From Prillingera fragicola (taxonomy: Eukaryota; Basidiomycota; Tremellomycetes; Trichosporonales; Trichosporonaceae), in contig BEDY01000006.1 in the NCBI GenBank assembly GCA_002335605.1, positions 124,001 through 188,000 of the forward strand: a stretch of 64,000 nt of DNA, written 5' to 3'. Position numbers and translations under genes: made by a program. Below the pieces are notes generated by a model. The model had not been told where the DNA came from, made no database searches, and saw nothing but the letters and a program-made list of their open reading frames with translations. Below, piece by piece: positions 13,138 to 24,711 of this stretch (the first letter of the stretch is position 1; each line of letters opens with the position of its first letter).

Positions 13138-13244
13138 GGAGACATAGCTCAGTTGGGAGAGCGTACGACTGAAGTATCTCAGTTTCATGGACGAAGCAAA
13201 GTCCAGGTATCGTACGGTCGCTGGTTCGATCCCGGCTGGCTCCA
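13138..13244 (+). tRNA. tRNA-Phe (GAA) with 34-nt intron
   Basis: The A box (TAGCTCAGTTGGGAGAGC) and B box (GGTTCGATCC) are both present. The anticodon stem TACGA (13164-13168) pairs with TCGTA (13210-13214), giving the loop C-T-GAA-G-A with anticodon GAA at 13171-13173. The intron is 13175-13208, in the canonical place one base after the anticodon. The T stem GCTGG/CCGGC and the discriminator A at 13244 fit. The acceptor stem pairs at six of seven positions; the fifth is A13142 opposite G13239, an unusual mismatch. CCA is not encoded, as normal for eukaryotes. Confidence 0.95.
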
Positions 13245-13248
13245 TTTC

Positions 13249-13253
13249 TTTTT
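13249..13253 (+). terminator. Pol III T-run terminator of tRNA-Phe
   Basis: A run of five T residues begins four bases after the mature tRNA 3' end, the standard RNA polymerase III stop. Confidence 0.75.
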
Positions 13254-13400
13254 GCTTTTGCTTGTCCAGCTGTCCTACCGACGAAAGAATGCACGAGAGA
13301 CGAGAAAAGAGAGGTTTGGGCATGTAAAGTGGTGTAGGAAAGTGGTGTAGGAGGTGGTGATACACACGGTGAGACATGGTGAGACATGCCACAGACCCGA

Positions 13401-13414
13401 GAAATTTGGTTCCG
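13401..13414 (+). promoter_or_regulatory. GAAATTTGGTTCCG promoter motif upstream of PSF2
   Basis: An exact GAAATTTGGTTCCG lies 146 bases before the PSF2 start, between the tRNA and PSF2. The same 14-mer occurs at 15510, and close variants occur in other promoters of this window. It is probably a transcription-factor site or core element; the factor is unknown. Confidence 0.5.
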
Positions 13415-13546
13415 TCCACCGTAGGACGCGACGCGACTACCTCCACATTGACCTCTCAACATGTACCTACCAACTTTCGACAGCATACCTCCCTCGCTCG
13501 CATCACCTATCCCCATCCCTCTTGATCCCCAGCGACAACAAACGCC

Positions 13547-14230
13547 ATGTCGCTCCCAAAACATCTCCAAGCTGGCCTAACGCCAGACGAACTCACATTC
13601 CTGGCAGAAGACGACGCCATCGACATTGTCCCCCTGTTTTCCATGTCGCGCGTCCGTCTCTTGTCAGGCATCTACGGGCCATTTGCACCGCCGTCCCGTG
13701 CACGGGTGCCGCTCTGGCTTGCGCTGAGCTTGAAGCGCAAGAGAAAGTGTCGGATCGTGCCGCCAGAGTGGTTGCAGATTGGTGAGTCTCGCGCACGTCA
13801 ACGATGGTGGGAGCTCACGCCGTGTAGAGGCTCTGCAGGCGTTGCTCAAGAAGGAGCGAGAGAATACCGAGGGGTTCGAGCCGTTGCCGCGCCGCTTTGT
13901 CGAAATGAGCAAGGTGCTCTTAGATGTGTGAGTACTAGCAGGTGTTGACATGGGCTGACGACCCAGCGCGCCAGATGACCTCTCTCAGCCTGGCGCCCTT
14001 CGCTCCCTGCTCAAGGACTTGCGTGAGACGCGTCAGGCCAAGATTCGCATGGGTTTGCAGAGCGAGGGTGTTATGCGTGGCTCGTATCTCCAGGTGAGGG
14101 AGCCAGGATTGTGTCAAGTACTGACCACCAGGTCACAAATCTCACACCCATGGAGCTTATCGAGCTTAAGCCATTCCTCGTCAAGGCTATGGGGATGATG
14201 CAGGGGCTCGAGATTCAGCAAGACGAGTAG
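13547..14230 (+). CDS. PSF2: GINS complex subunit Psf2
   Basis: Four exons: 13547-13781, 13828-13927, 13967-14093, 14132-14230, with introns of 46, 39 and 38 nt. They encode about 186 residues, the usual size of Psf2. The N-terminus [21 protein letters not shown] and the following [27 protein letters not shown] are the conserved Psf2 start and the B-domain basic strand. The helical A domain follows ([11 protein letters not shown], then [13 protein letters not shown]) and ends with [17 protein letters not shown]. Psf2 is one of four GINS subunits of the CMG replicative helicase in the nucleus. It converges on PRE1 with about 200 bases between the stops. A second GINS gene, SLD5, lies about 24 kb to the right. 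Confidence 0.94.
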
Positions 14231-14434
14231 ACAGAGGAGGAGAGCACGAGACCAGCTCTGCAGCTGTTGTACGCACATAGCATATGATGTATTATATCAC
14301 TCTCCACATCTCTTTAATACTCTTTGCCAATCGTTCAGTCAAGAGCTTGAATGGAGCGTGCAGGCGTGCCCGCCATGAATAATTGGTACATGCTGCTCTA
14401 CTGTACTCGATCTACACCGTCATCAACAAAGGAC

Positions 14435-15310
14435 CTATGCCGACGCAGCCACGGGCGCAGGCGCCTCGGCAGCAGCAACATCAGCCGCAGCCGCCTCCTT
14501 CTCAGCCTTCTCAGCCTCAATCTTGGCAGCGTTCTCGGTCTCGACAGCGGCAATGGGGTCCTCACCCGCGAGGTCAATGTGGTGGATGCCGTACTTGTCG
14601 ATCAGGATGCAGTTAAAGTTGAACTTGACCGTCAGACCTGCAAAGTTAGCTCTGTCTCGCTGTCACTAGGATATACTCACGAACGTGGACCTCGTTGATG
14701 CACTTCTTGAGGACCTCGAGTCCGTGACGCTTGTCCTGTCCCTCGTGCCACCACTTGTCCATTGTCGACAGCGCGACGAGCTGTCCGAAACCGTGCGCAG
14801 CATAGGGAACAACAGCCTTGGTGCCAAGGTAGTCGATCCAGTAGAGATGAGGCAGGTCCTCGGTAGTGTCGTAGCCAGCAAGGAGGAGGTTGACCGAGTA
14901 GGGCCTGCGCGAGCGGAGTGAGTCGGCGAGCGTGCGGCGCACCCAGCTGGACGCGGCGTGGGGGAGGAGCGGCTGGTGGTGCCTAATGTGGTACAAGCGG
15001 AGGTTGCGCTCGACATAGTCGGCAAAGTTGTTGGTGTCTCCAGGCTCGCCGCCGTACGCCATGGCGAGGTGAGGGCCGAGAGCCTTGATCTTGTTCTCGT
15101 CCGACTTGAACTGCAGAATCGAGCGACCCGCGCCCATGTCCGAGGCGAGAAGGACAAAGTCTTTGCCTGTTGGGAAAAGGCATCAGGGAATGAGAGTAGA
15201 CGGCGACGCAGTGGTAGAGGTGAAAGAGACGACTCGTCAGCTTGACGATACACAAAGGCTTAGAAGCTCGTAGATTGAAGCTCACCTGTGATACCAAACG
15301 AGCACTCCAT
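14435..15310 (-). CDS. PRE1: 20S proteasome beta4 subunit (PSMB2/Pre1 type)
   Basis: Three exons on the minus strand: 15310-15286, 15166-14681, 14637-14435, encoding 237 residues. The start MECSFGITG and KDFVLLASDMGAGRSIL lack the Thr-1 nucleophile of catalytic beta subunits, as expected of the non-catalytic beta4 ring position. SSWVRRTLADSLRSRRPYSVN and YWIDYLGTKAVVPYAAHG match Pre1/PSMB2 blocks, and VKFNFNCILIDKYGIHHIDL is the final strand. After that a 35-residue Ala/Glu-rich tail, absent from yeast Pre1, extends the protein. The first exon is only 25 nt. It diverges from GEA and converges on PSF2. I saw no Rpn4-type PACE element upstream. Confidence 0.95.
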
Positions 15311-15826
15311 GTTGAATGAATAGAGTGGGAGGTAGGAGTTCCCTGTGTGTACTCTCTTGGCTGTCGAGGGGTGTCGCAACAGATATAAGAAGAGAGAGAG
15401 AGTAGTCGTCTGGGTCAATGGATGTAGTAGTTGCGTCAACGGTTGCGCGTTCACCAGTGTCATCGGTGATAAATGGGGGGTCAATTTAAGATACGCACAG
15501 TTGGTGGTTGAAATTTGGTTCCGCCCTCCACCGTGGCGGGCATCCGGCCTGGACTGTGACCGGAGCGACGAGCACGACGAGGGTGCATCAGTTGGCAGCG
15601 CGTCGTTCAGCCAAGTCATCAAACACGTCGTCTTCTCCCCCTCATTTCTCTTCCAGCAAGCTTCCAGCAAGGCAGGAAACCTCTGCGGAACGAGCAAAAG
15701 GTAAACACACCTAGCATCTCCGGCCAACATCAACTGTCCACCGGCCGATCCTTAGCTGTCAGCAATACCCCGGGGTGCCGGTCACTCCACCTTCATTCCC
15801 CCAACCTCATCTCGACCTGGTATAAA
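15311..15826. promoter_or_regulatory. Divergent PRE1/GEA promoter interval
   Basis: This 516-base bidirectional promoter contains an exact GAAATTTGGTTCCG at 15510-15523, 200 bases from the PRE1 start and 304 bases from the GEA start. A short CT/GA run lies near 15395. No other gene is visible. Confidence 0.5.
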
Positions 15827-18800
15827 ATGAATCACCTCGACCTCTCTCCCGTCACCCTCCTCCTTCAGGAGATTCAGACGGTGACTTCTGCCATGCGACG
15901 CAATCAGCGTTGGGCTAGCGTGCCAGCTTCCAACTACGCGTCGTCCGGCTTGCCAGCCTCCATCTCATCGCGTGGACGTAGGCAACATCATTCGCCTTCG
16001 GCGCGCGGAGGCGGAAAACGTCGGACCGACGATGAGGGCGACCTCATGCTTGGGTTTATCGAGCTCCGTCGTAGCCTCACTGGTGTAAAGGGTGCGTCGG
16101 ACCATTAAAGGCAGAGAGCTAACAGGTCACAGATGTGACGACACTTCCTCCACTGACCATCATCGAGCCCTTTCTCGCCCTTATCCGCAGCCCCCTCACC
16201 TCGGGTCCTATAACGTCGCTGGCGCTCACCTCATTGCATTCGCTCGCTGTCCACGTGCTGCCGCTCTACCTCCCTGCGACGCTGCCCCCTGCTATCGGCG
16301 AGGCAACGCCTCTGAACATTGCGCTCATGCACGCGACGGCCGCGCTGGCGCAGTGCCGCTTTCCCTCGTCGTCGCCCCAGCAGGATGAGCTCGTGCTCCT
16401 GCGCCTCTTGCGCGTTATCGAGGCGCTCACTGTCCCTGCTGTTCCCACCCCTGCGGCGTCAACCTCCACCTCCACCGTCCCTGTGCCCCAGTCTCTCCTC
16501 GACCACCTCGGCGATGAAGGCGTGTGCGAACTTCTCGAAGTCGGACTGGGAATGCTGGCGCGTGGACGTCTTACCGAAGGTCTCCGGAGCACTGCCCAAC
16601 TCTGTGTCCAGGCCATCACGCGCGCGTGCTTTGTACGCTTGCGAACCTTGCGCGCCGAGGACGTAGAGCGAGCTCTCAAGCGCTCGGCGGACAAGGATAA
16701 GATCAAGGACTCTGTGCAGGTTCCCGGACATCGCGCGTCGACAGAGCGTGCCGCGGCTGGTATCGAGGGCGTAGCACCTGTGGAGGTCGCAGTTACTCCC
16801 CGCCAGTCCAGCGACACGGCACGCACGTTGACGGAGGGCGTGGGCGCGTCTGCTGAGACAGAGGTGAACAAGTCTGTCGAGTTGTCAGAGGAGCACGCGG
16901 AGCAGGCCGAGACCAAGGACGAAGGAGAGAAGAAGACTCCTCGCCAGTCAAAGGAGGCGCCTCGTGCTTCCACCGACAATGCCCCGGCCGACGGCATCTC
17001 ATCCAAGGATGACGAGCTTACACATTTCGCTCCCTATGGCCTCCCCACCATGCTCGAGCTGCTGCGTGTTCTAATCGCTCTCCTCAACCCCACTGACCAG
17101 GCGCACACCGACTCGATGAGGTTGTCTGCACTGGCTGTTCTCAACGCTGCCCTCGAGGTCGGCGGATCGAGCATTGGTGTCTGGCCGGAGCTCCACGAAG
17201 GTGTTCGTGACGAGGGCTGCCGCTACCTTTTCCAGCTCACTCGCTCCGACTCTCCCGTACTCCTGTCGCAGTCTCTGCGCACCACCTCCACGTTGTTCTC
17301 CACCCTCCTACCGCACCTGAAGCCCCAGCTCGAGCTCTTCCTCTCCTACTTGGTCGACCGCCTCACGCCCCCTGCGCCACGTCCTCTTCCCCCGCATCTG
17401 ACCCGTCACGACAGCTCGCGCCCCGGATCACCTGCTGTGGGCCACCGCACGACCCGTGCCGACGGTGGTGTCGAGGACTCGCGCCCCGAGACTCCTTCCA
17501 GCTCTACGCCCAAAGCATACGCGCTCCTGCCCCCGCCACCTGCCGAGACCAAGGAGCTGTGGCTCGAGACCTTGACGCAGATCGCCACGCGCCCGGGCTT
17601 CATGGTCGACTGCTACGTCAACTTTGACTGCTCGACTGACAGTGAGGACATTTTCGAGCGCCTCATTGCCTTCCTCACCCGCGGAGTCTACCCCGCTGGT
17701 CCCAAGGCGGACGGATCAACTGTCTTTGACGGCCTCGACAACCCCCAGCTGCTCTGCCTCGAGATTCTGCTCAGTTACATCAACTCGATGGCCGACCGCC
17801 TGCAGGAGGGCGATGAACCGTGGCCGAGGAACGTGCCTTCGGTCGCAGAGCTCCAGAGGGCCAAATCGCGCAAGGCGGTTCTTATCGCTGGCGCGGAGCA
17901 GTTTAACATCAAGCCCAAGAAGGGCGTGGCAAAGCTCTGGGAGGACGGGATCATTGTGCCCGACTCTGGACCTGGTACCGAGGAAGAGCGCCGCATTCGC
18001 GGCGTCGCCAAGTTCCTGCGCAACACCAGCAGGCTGGACAAGAAGGAGATCGGAGAGTACATTTCGACTCAAGACAATCTCGAGCTTCTCCGCGCTTTCC
18101 TGCGCCTGTTCGACTTCAAGGGCAAGACGATCGCCGACGCGCTGCGCGAGCTCCTGGAGACTTTCCGTCTGCCCGGCGAGGCTGGTCCCATTGGCCGCAT
18201 CACCGAGGAGTTTGCAGCCCACTTCTTCTCGTTCCAGCCGCCCGAGATTGCTTCGGTCGACGCTACATACGTGCTCGCCTACTCGGTCATCATGCTCAAC
18301 ACTGACCTCCACAACCCGCAAAACAGGAAGCGCATGACTGTTGACGACTACCGACGCAACGTCCGCGGTGTCAACGACGGCAAGGACTTTGACCCCGACT
18401 ACCTTGCGGCTATCCATGACTCGCTCCGCAAGCGCGAGATCATCCTGCCCGAGGAGCACGCCGGCCAGACCGGTTTCGACTATGCTTGGAAGAGTCTTAT
18501 GGCTCGTTCAAGGTTTTCGAGCCCCACGATCTCGTGCAACACGTCGCAATTTGACGAGGCCATGTTCCGCCTCTCATGGCAGTCGCTCATTAGCTCCCTT
18601 GCATACGCTTTCACGGTGTCCGCCACCGACGAACATGTCATTCAGCACACCATTACCGGGTTTCGCCAGTGTGCTACGCTTGCGAGCCGCTTCAACCTGC
18701 CCGATGTCTTTGACACAATCGTTCAGTCGCTCTCGCCTGCCACGGGCCTTCTTGACGACACCGAGGATGGCTATCAGATGAGCAACTATCCCGTCGTCGA

Positions 18801-20759
18801 GCGCGATGGCATGTCGCTCACCGTGTCACCGCTCGCCATCCGCTTCGGCCAGAGCTACCGCTCGCAGCTCGCGACCGTGGTACTCTTTACGATTGCCAAC
18901 GGTAACGGCAACGCTATCCGCCAGGGTTGGCACCAGGTGTTTGAAATGTTCCAGACTCTCTTCCTCCACTCGCTCCTGCCCCCGCGCATGCTGCAGATGG
19001 AAGACTTTCTCGCTGGCACCACAACCATTCCAATGCGCACTGCGAACCCCGCGCCGGTTCCCGAGCGCCGCCCCGAGGGCGGTGGTCTGTTGTCAACTCT
19101 GTCGTCCTACCTGCTTTCGCCCTACGGCTCGTCGGCCGAGGTTATCAGCTTTGAGGCGACGGACGACGACCTGGAGAACGCACTTGTTGCGGTTGACTCG
19201 CTGGCGTCATGCAAGCTCGAGGAGCTGTATGCCCAGATTCTGACGCTCGACGTCGAGGCGCTCATTCCTGCGCTCGAGGCCATCCGCTCGCTCGCCGAGG
19301 CCCGCACCACGCACCGCTTGGAACCCCGCGAGTCGCCTGATGGTCCCCAGCGCTTCGAGGGCCAGCTGCCTTACGACCCCGCATGTGTGTTCCACCTTGA
19401 GGTCATGGTCAGCCTTGCAAGCAGGGACAAGGTTCACATTGGCGAGACGTGGCCGATTGTGTTCGACTACATCTCGGCGCTGCTTTCTAGCGCGCAAAGC
19501 TACAGTGTGCTCCTCATTGAGCGCGCCGTTGTCGGCCTCCTCCGCCTGTGTCTCATCGTCTCGGAGCAGCCACCGCTCCGCGACCAGCTCTACATTGCGC
19601 TCGACGTGCTGCGCTCGCTCCCCTCGAGCGTCCTGAACGCCGTCTCGGAGCAGCTCATGGCTGGTGTGGCCAAGATTCTCGAAAAGGATGCCGGCGTTGT
19701 CAAGTCGCAGACCGAGTGGGGCCTTATCATTGCGCTCTTCCGCGCAACCGTTGCGCACCCCGAGGCGAGCAAGGTCACCCTCACTATTGTGCAAAAGATG
19801 GCGACAGGTGGCGAGCCTGGGATGAGCATCGACAACTTTGCTGGTGTCGTCGCTCTCCTCGACGAGTTTGCTACAGCTGCTGGCGCTGCCGCGGCCGGGC
19901 GTCAGCAGCTCAACCGCCGCCAGAGCGGTGGTGTGTCGGCAACCCTGGGCCCGACTGTCGAGCGCGGCCTCACTGCTCTCGACTCACTGTATGAGCTGCG
20001 CAACCCCATCCCGAATCTCATTTCGTCAAGCGGCAAGTCGCGGTCCGACGCCTTCAACGCGTTCTGGCTCCCGCCCCTGCTTGTTATTGGCAAGCAGTGC
20101 GTGAATGGCCACCGCGAGATCCGCCAGCGCGCAATCTCGTACCTCCAGCGCCTCCTCCTCTCACCCCAGCTCATGTCGGCGGACGAGAGCACGCTGCCAA
20201 TCATTTTCGACCGGGTCCTCTTCCCCGTGCTGGACGAGCTCCTCAAACCGCAAGTTTACGAGCGGGATCCCGCTGGCGCCGTGGAGATGCGCATGCGTGC
20301 GGCTACGCTATTGTGCAAGGTCTTTTTGCAGTATGTCGTAGGCCTGAAGGAGACGGGACAGATGATTGGCCCCCAGTTTGTGCGCGTGCTTGACAAGCTC
20401 GAGCGGTTCATGCGCGGCGACCCCGACATGCTCGTAAGTTGCCTTCTTCGTGTAGTGTCATTCGCTAACAATTCCAGAACGAAGTCGGCGAGTCGCTCAA
20501 GAACGTCGTGTTGGTCATGTACTCATCCAACGTGCTCGTCCCTCCAGCTCCGGGCGTGGCCCACGGTTCGCCAGAGGACACGCGCCTGCCCGAGCAGCAA
20601 GACCTGTGGGCTGCCGCAGCCCCGCGCATCGAGCGCATGGTCCCCGGCTTTCTCGAAGACCTGGGTGACTCGCTCGTGCCTGCTGATCATACGCATTCGC
20701 ACCGGCCGAGCGCCGAGGTTGCTCCCGAGGCGGCAGGTGCGGCGGACGAGGGCGCGTGA
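15827..20759 (+). CDS. GEA2: Gea/GBF1-type Arf guanine-nucleotide exchange factor
   Basis: Three exons: 15827-16091, 16133-20433, 20478-20759, giving 1614-1615 residues, typical of the GBF1/Gea family. The N-terminal LLQEIQTVTSAMRRNQRWAS is the conserved opening of the dimerisation (DCB) region and supports this ATG. A charged, low-complexity insert lies at about residues 190-290. The HUS region precedes the Sec7 domain, which begins near residue 679 (FNIKPKKGVAKLWEDG). Its FRLPGEAGPIGRI motif carries the catalytic glutamic finger, E771, and SVIMLNTDLHNPQ is motif 2. Long HDS helices follow. Gea proteins activate Arf1 at the early Golgi by GDP-GTP exchange; the E-A-G context predicts brefeldin A-sensitive chemistry. 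A TATAAA overlapping the start codon is coincidental. Confidence 0.96.
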
Positions 20760-22266
20760 GTGTGCCCCACGTGAAGAGAGAAATGTGGGATTCATCTCGG
20801 AGTAGAGGGCGGCGAGGGCCGCGCTGGGACGGCGACCGCCGCGCCAGGGAAAGTAGTATAGACTTTTGAAGAAGCATAGACACGCATGCAGTGGTGCGTA
20901 CTGCCGTGAGAGGTGCTTGGAGTGGCTATGGCTACCGGATCATCAGGTATTAAGCAATAGGTTCTGGTGCCCCGCAAGTCATCATTATGGGCAGTGCGGC
21001 AAGGAGCAAGGGTGGCATCGTGGGTCGCCGCCATGCCTACTCTATAAACAACGCCAGAGTGATGCGCGTTGCGGCGAGCTCACCGACGCTGCTCCTCTGG
21101 ATTGAAGCATTCCGCGGCAACGCCCGCCGAACGTCAAGATACCATGTACCCATGCTGGTCCATTACGATGCAGGCATGTAAACATGGACCATGCAGCATG
21201 ATCAACATGCTACATCCATCTCCGCAGTACGAATTACCAGTGCGAGTGCCGGCCGCCAGGCACTGGCCACTGCCGCGTGCCTGTCCGACCAGGGCGGACA
21301 TGACTGTTCCCTCTTGCTTGTGCAGTCGCCCTTGTGCTCCTCTTGTTGCAAGGGCCGAGCCATGGGCCTAGCGACCTCGCTAACTGATATGTAATCGCAT
21401 GCTCATGGCCAAACGCGGAGGCTGATTATGGCCAAATCTGGTGTCATCTCTGGCCAATGTTGCGCAAATAGCGAATGGCCAGAGGGCTGGCAGATGTGTG
21501 GCCAGCTGTGGCATGAGTGTGTACGAGCTCAGTAGGAAGCTTGGAAAGCAAGCAACAGAGATGCACTGCGCAGAGGGACGCATCATTCGTAGTGCCTGCG
21601 TCAGCAGCCGCCGGCACGACTCGACAGCAGCAGTGATAATTCGACTCGAGGCCTGTCATTCCGGCGTCGGAAAGTCTCCCCAACAACGACTGTGCACGTC
21701 GCCGAGCCAACGTTGAATGCTCTCTCGACGCCTCCTGCTCGCATTCAGGAGCTGACATGGCACGAGATTCGAAAATCAAAGTCACCGAGTGTCCGGGCTG
21801 CGCGGACCGGGCACGCGTCGGTCGTGCTGTCCTGCGCCGCTGGGGTGGTGGGTGGCGCGTCCCTCTGCGGCGTGCACGGCGTGGCACCCTTGGCCTGTGC
21901 GTGACGTGTCTTTGGTCGCTGCTTCGCGCCTGCATTTGCATGCCGAGGGCCACAGCCTCATGGGACGAGGAGGGAGTAACCCACGAAACACGACGTCAGT
22001 CACGGTGGGGGGCGAAGGCTGGCGTACCGACTCGATGGCAAATTGATTTCATGGCTGCTGCTGCTGCACTCGTAGCCTGTCTGTCCCTTGGCGCGGCAGA
22101 GTTTGCAGAGTTTGGGGAGATCTGGGCGCCTACGATGTCCAGCTGCGGCAGAGTACAAGATCCACGCGGTGCTGGCCGCATGACCCGCTTGCATCCCCTT
22201 CGTAACGTCAACACATTGGCCACTTGCCCCACCCAACAGAGAAATCGGCCATCGTATTCTTGATTT

Positions 22267-22300
22267 TTGGCCATAATCTGACCAAAAGTTGGCCATAATC
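22267..22300 (+). repeat. Paired TTGGCCATAATC elements upstream of GLY1
   Basis: The direct copies start at 22267 and 22289, spaced 22 bases (about two helical turns), with a third inverted copy at 21424-21435. Position and spacing suggest a regulatory operator for GLY1; no factor is known to me. Confidence 0.45.
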
Positions 22301-22301
22301 G

Positions 22302-22316
22302 TCAAATTTTGATCCC
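22302..22316 (+). promoter_or_regulatory. AAATTTTGATCCCG variant of the shared promoter motif
   Basis: This is TCAAATTTTGATCCCG, close to the GAAATTTTGATTCCG found at 26786 in front of the RBM25 gene. It lies about 104 bases before the GLY1 start. Confidence 0.4.
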
Positions 22317-22348
22317 GCTCCCCCTCGGCACATCGGCCCACGCCGAAT

Positions 22349-22354
22349 TATATA
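22349..22354 (+). promoter_or_regulatory. TATA box of GLY1
   Basis: TATATA lies 71 bases before the first ATG of GLY1, a plausible core promoter position, and argues against the further-upstream in-frame ATG at 22309. Confidence 0.4.
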
Positions 22355-22419
22355 GATTGTTATCACCTGCTCCTGGTCCAGCCCACCTACGACCCCCCAA
22401 CGCATCCTCCATCCTCATC

Positions 22420-24220
22420 ATGCTTTCTCTCCGCCCACCAACAACACTTGCCACCACTTCTGTCCGCCGCACAGCAGCCTACATCCCCCGCCCCCTCCTC
22501 ACACGGCACACCCACGCCACAGCACCCCGCCCAGCAGCTTCCAGCAAGCCTGCATCCCAGCCCGTCCCCTCGGCATCCACTGGCCTCTCGTCCCTCCTCT
22601 TGCCCTCCTTTGCCCCCCGCGGCGCCTCAGCAAGTTCCTCAAAGGCAAGGAGCTACAACCGACGGCACCTCGCTACCCCGGCTGCCATGCCCGAGTCGAC
22701 CTCCAACGGCGCAGCCGTGCCCATGAACGGCGCCGCTGCCGTAGAGACCAAGATGCCCCGCATCCCCGACATTACCGAGGAAGTCGGTGGAAAGGTCAAC
22801 GTGGAGAAGTTGAGGAAGACTGCAAGGGATTTCAGGAGTGAGTGTCTTTAACTGGTTTTGTGAGAGTTTAGGAGGGGTGGGAGGGTGGTGATTATTGGTG
22901 GTGCGATGGGTGACGAGATGGCGGCGCGAGTGGCAATGGCGGGCTTGACGCCGGGGGACCGGCCGAGATCCGCTGGCCTCGCTCGTCGTTCAAATCGACA
23001 CCAGAGCATGCCCTCGTACCAGGGAACACTCTACGGAGGGTCCGGGCGCGACTTTCCTCTCAAGCATGGCGAACAAGAACCAAACTAACCCACCAGGTGA
23101 CACTTTCACTATGCCTTCGGACGCGCAGCTCCTCTACGCCCTCCGCGCCACCCGCGGCGACGACGTCTACCACGAGGATCCCACAACCGAGGCCCTCGAG
23201 ACCCGCATTGCCAAGATGGCCGGCAAGGAGGCCGCTCTCTTTGGCGCCTCGGGCACCATGACCAACCAGCTCGCTATCCGCACCCACATGAAGCAGCCCC
23301 CTCACTCTGTCATCACCGACCACCGCGCGCACGTCCACATGATGGAGGCTGGCGGTATTGCCATGTTCACCCAGGCCACCACCCACGGTCTCGTTCCGGG
23401 CAACGGCCTGCACCTGACCGCCGAGGACATTGCGCCCGCACTCCAGCTCGGCAACAACGTCCACATTGCGCCGACCAAGCTCATCTGCCTCGAGAACACT
23501 CTTTCGGGCATCATCTTCCCCCAGCACGAGGTCGAGCGTATTGGCGAGCTCGCCCGCAAGCACGACATTGGCATGCACCTCGACGGTGCGCGCGCGTGGA
23601 ACGTTGCCGCGGCAGAGATTGAGCGCCGCGGCCTCAACCCTTCCAAGGAGGCCGACCTGACCACTGCGCTGTCGCACATTCTCGCACCCTTTGACTCGGC
23701 GTCGCTCTGCCTCTCCAAGGGCATCGGCGCGCCCATCGGCTCGGCCATTGTCGGCACCAAGGAGTTTATCGACCGCTGCAGGTGGTTCCGCAAGGCGTTT
23801 GGTGGCGGATGGCGCCAGTCGGGCTCCATGGCCGCCGCGGCCGACTATGCGCTCACGCACCACTTCCCCCGTCTCCAGGGCACGCACGCTCTCGCGCGCA
23901 AGCTCGCCGACGGCCTCGAGGATGCCGGCTGCGACATTGTCGCCCCCGTCGACACCAACATGGTCTTCTTTGACCCTACCCCTGCCGGCCTCTCGATTGA
24001 CCAGATTGCCACTTCGCTCGGCCAGCTTGCCGAGCCGATCAAGCTCAACGCCAACCGCTGTGTGATCCACCACCAGACTGCCCCCGAGGCCGTCGACGAC
24101 TTTGTCGCCGAGGTCAAGAGGCTTGCGGCCGCTGTGCCCGTCGAGAGCAAGCCCCAGCCTACTGCCCAGAAGATTGGGGAGAAGGACGGCAAGTTCCGTG
24201 TCAACACCCTTGGGTACTAG
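22420..24220 (+). CDS. GLY1: Low-specificity L-threonine aldolase, likely dual-targeted
   Basis: Two exons, 22420-22837 and 23097-24220, separated by a 259-nt intron, encode 513 residues. The catalytic part (from MPSDAQLLYALRATRGDDVYHEDPTT) is a fold-type I PLP enzyme. HLDGARAWN holds the cofactor Asp, and SLCLSKGIGAPIGS holds the Schiff-base Lys. The enzyme cleaves threonine or allo-threonine to glycine and acetaldehyde. The N-terminus from 22420 is Arg/Ser/Thr-rich with almost no acidic residues for about 80 residues, as in a mitochondrial presequence. An in-frame ATG at 22687 (MPESTSNGAAVP) would give a cytosolic form. The ATG at 22420 is chosen because a TATA box lies 71 bases upstream. 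Confidence 0.93.
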
Positions 24221-24711
24221 AGCGATACGAGTTGGACTCTGAGATGTGTGTTTAATACCTGGGTCGAGATCTATAGAGACTGGATGTACCATCAATTTGC
24301 ATTAGCTTTCGAGGCGCTTTGTGTGGGTTTGTGAATTGAATTGATTCCTGGAGGGGGAGGGAACTTGCTTTCTCCTAGACCTTGAACATCTTGACAGAGT
24401 ACAAGCTGTGGGGCTTGCTCTCGAATGCGACGTTATTTGGCAGCCAAACATGCCCAAGAAGTGCCGAGGCAGTGATTTCTTGCTCAGAGCTACCAAGTAC
24501 CAGCCTGCTCCTGCCCCCAGATGCATGCAGATGATCGACATGTTCCCTGACCACCCAGGCCGTGCACACCCTGGCCTTGCCATGTGGGAATACTCCCGTC
24601 CCATTCACCCCCGCCACCACTGGCAGCCACGTCTCGACGCACGGGAAGCCAACCTTGAATCTCTCAACTTTGTCGGCCCAGCATTTACAACGACACGACT
24701 CGGCCGCCAAC
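24221..24711. other. Intergenic, GLY1 terminator and SGNH-gene promoter
   Basis: A 491-base gap with no supported ORF. It should hold the GLY1 3' end and the promoter of the next gene; no TATA box or shared motif copy is convincing (a weak GAATTGATTCCTG lies near 24339). Confidence 0.4.

Larger units (their letters stand above)
20760..22419. other. Intergenic region, GEA terminator to GLY1 promoter
   Basis: No supported gene in 1.66 kb. The right end is the GLY1 promoter: two direct copies of TTGGCCATAATC (22267-22278, 22289-22300), an AAATTTTGATCCCG element (22302-22316) and a TATATA box (22349-22354). An inverted copy of TTGGCCATAATC lies at 21424-21435. The middle part contains short random ORFs only. 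Confidence 0.5.

Noticed and set aside
12970..13446. Minus-strand ORF containing PAGIEPATVRY
   Set aside because: This is the classic spurious translation of the antisense of a tRNA gene (T-arm sequence); the real feature is tRNA-Phe on the plus strand.
15821..15826. TATAAA directly before the GEA start codon as a promoter element
   Set aside because: It is only six bases from the ATG, and the N-terminal DCB sequence encoded from that ATG is conserved, so transcription must start further upstream.
23060..24295. 411-codon minus-strand ORF
   Set aside because: Antisense shadow of GLY1 exon 2, which has full PLP-enzyme motifs.
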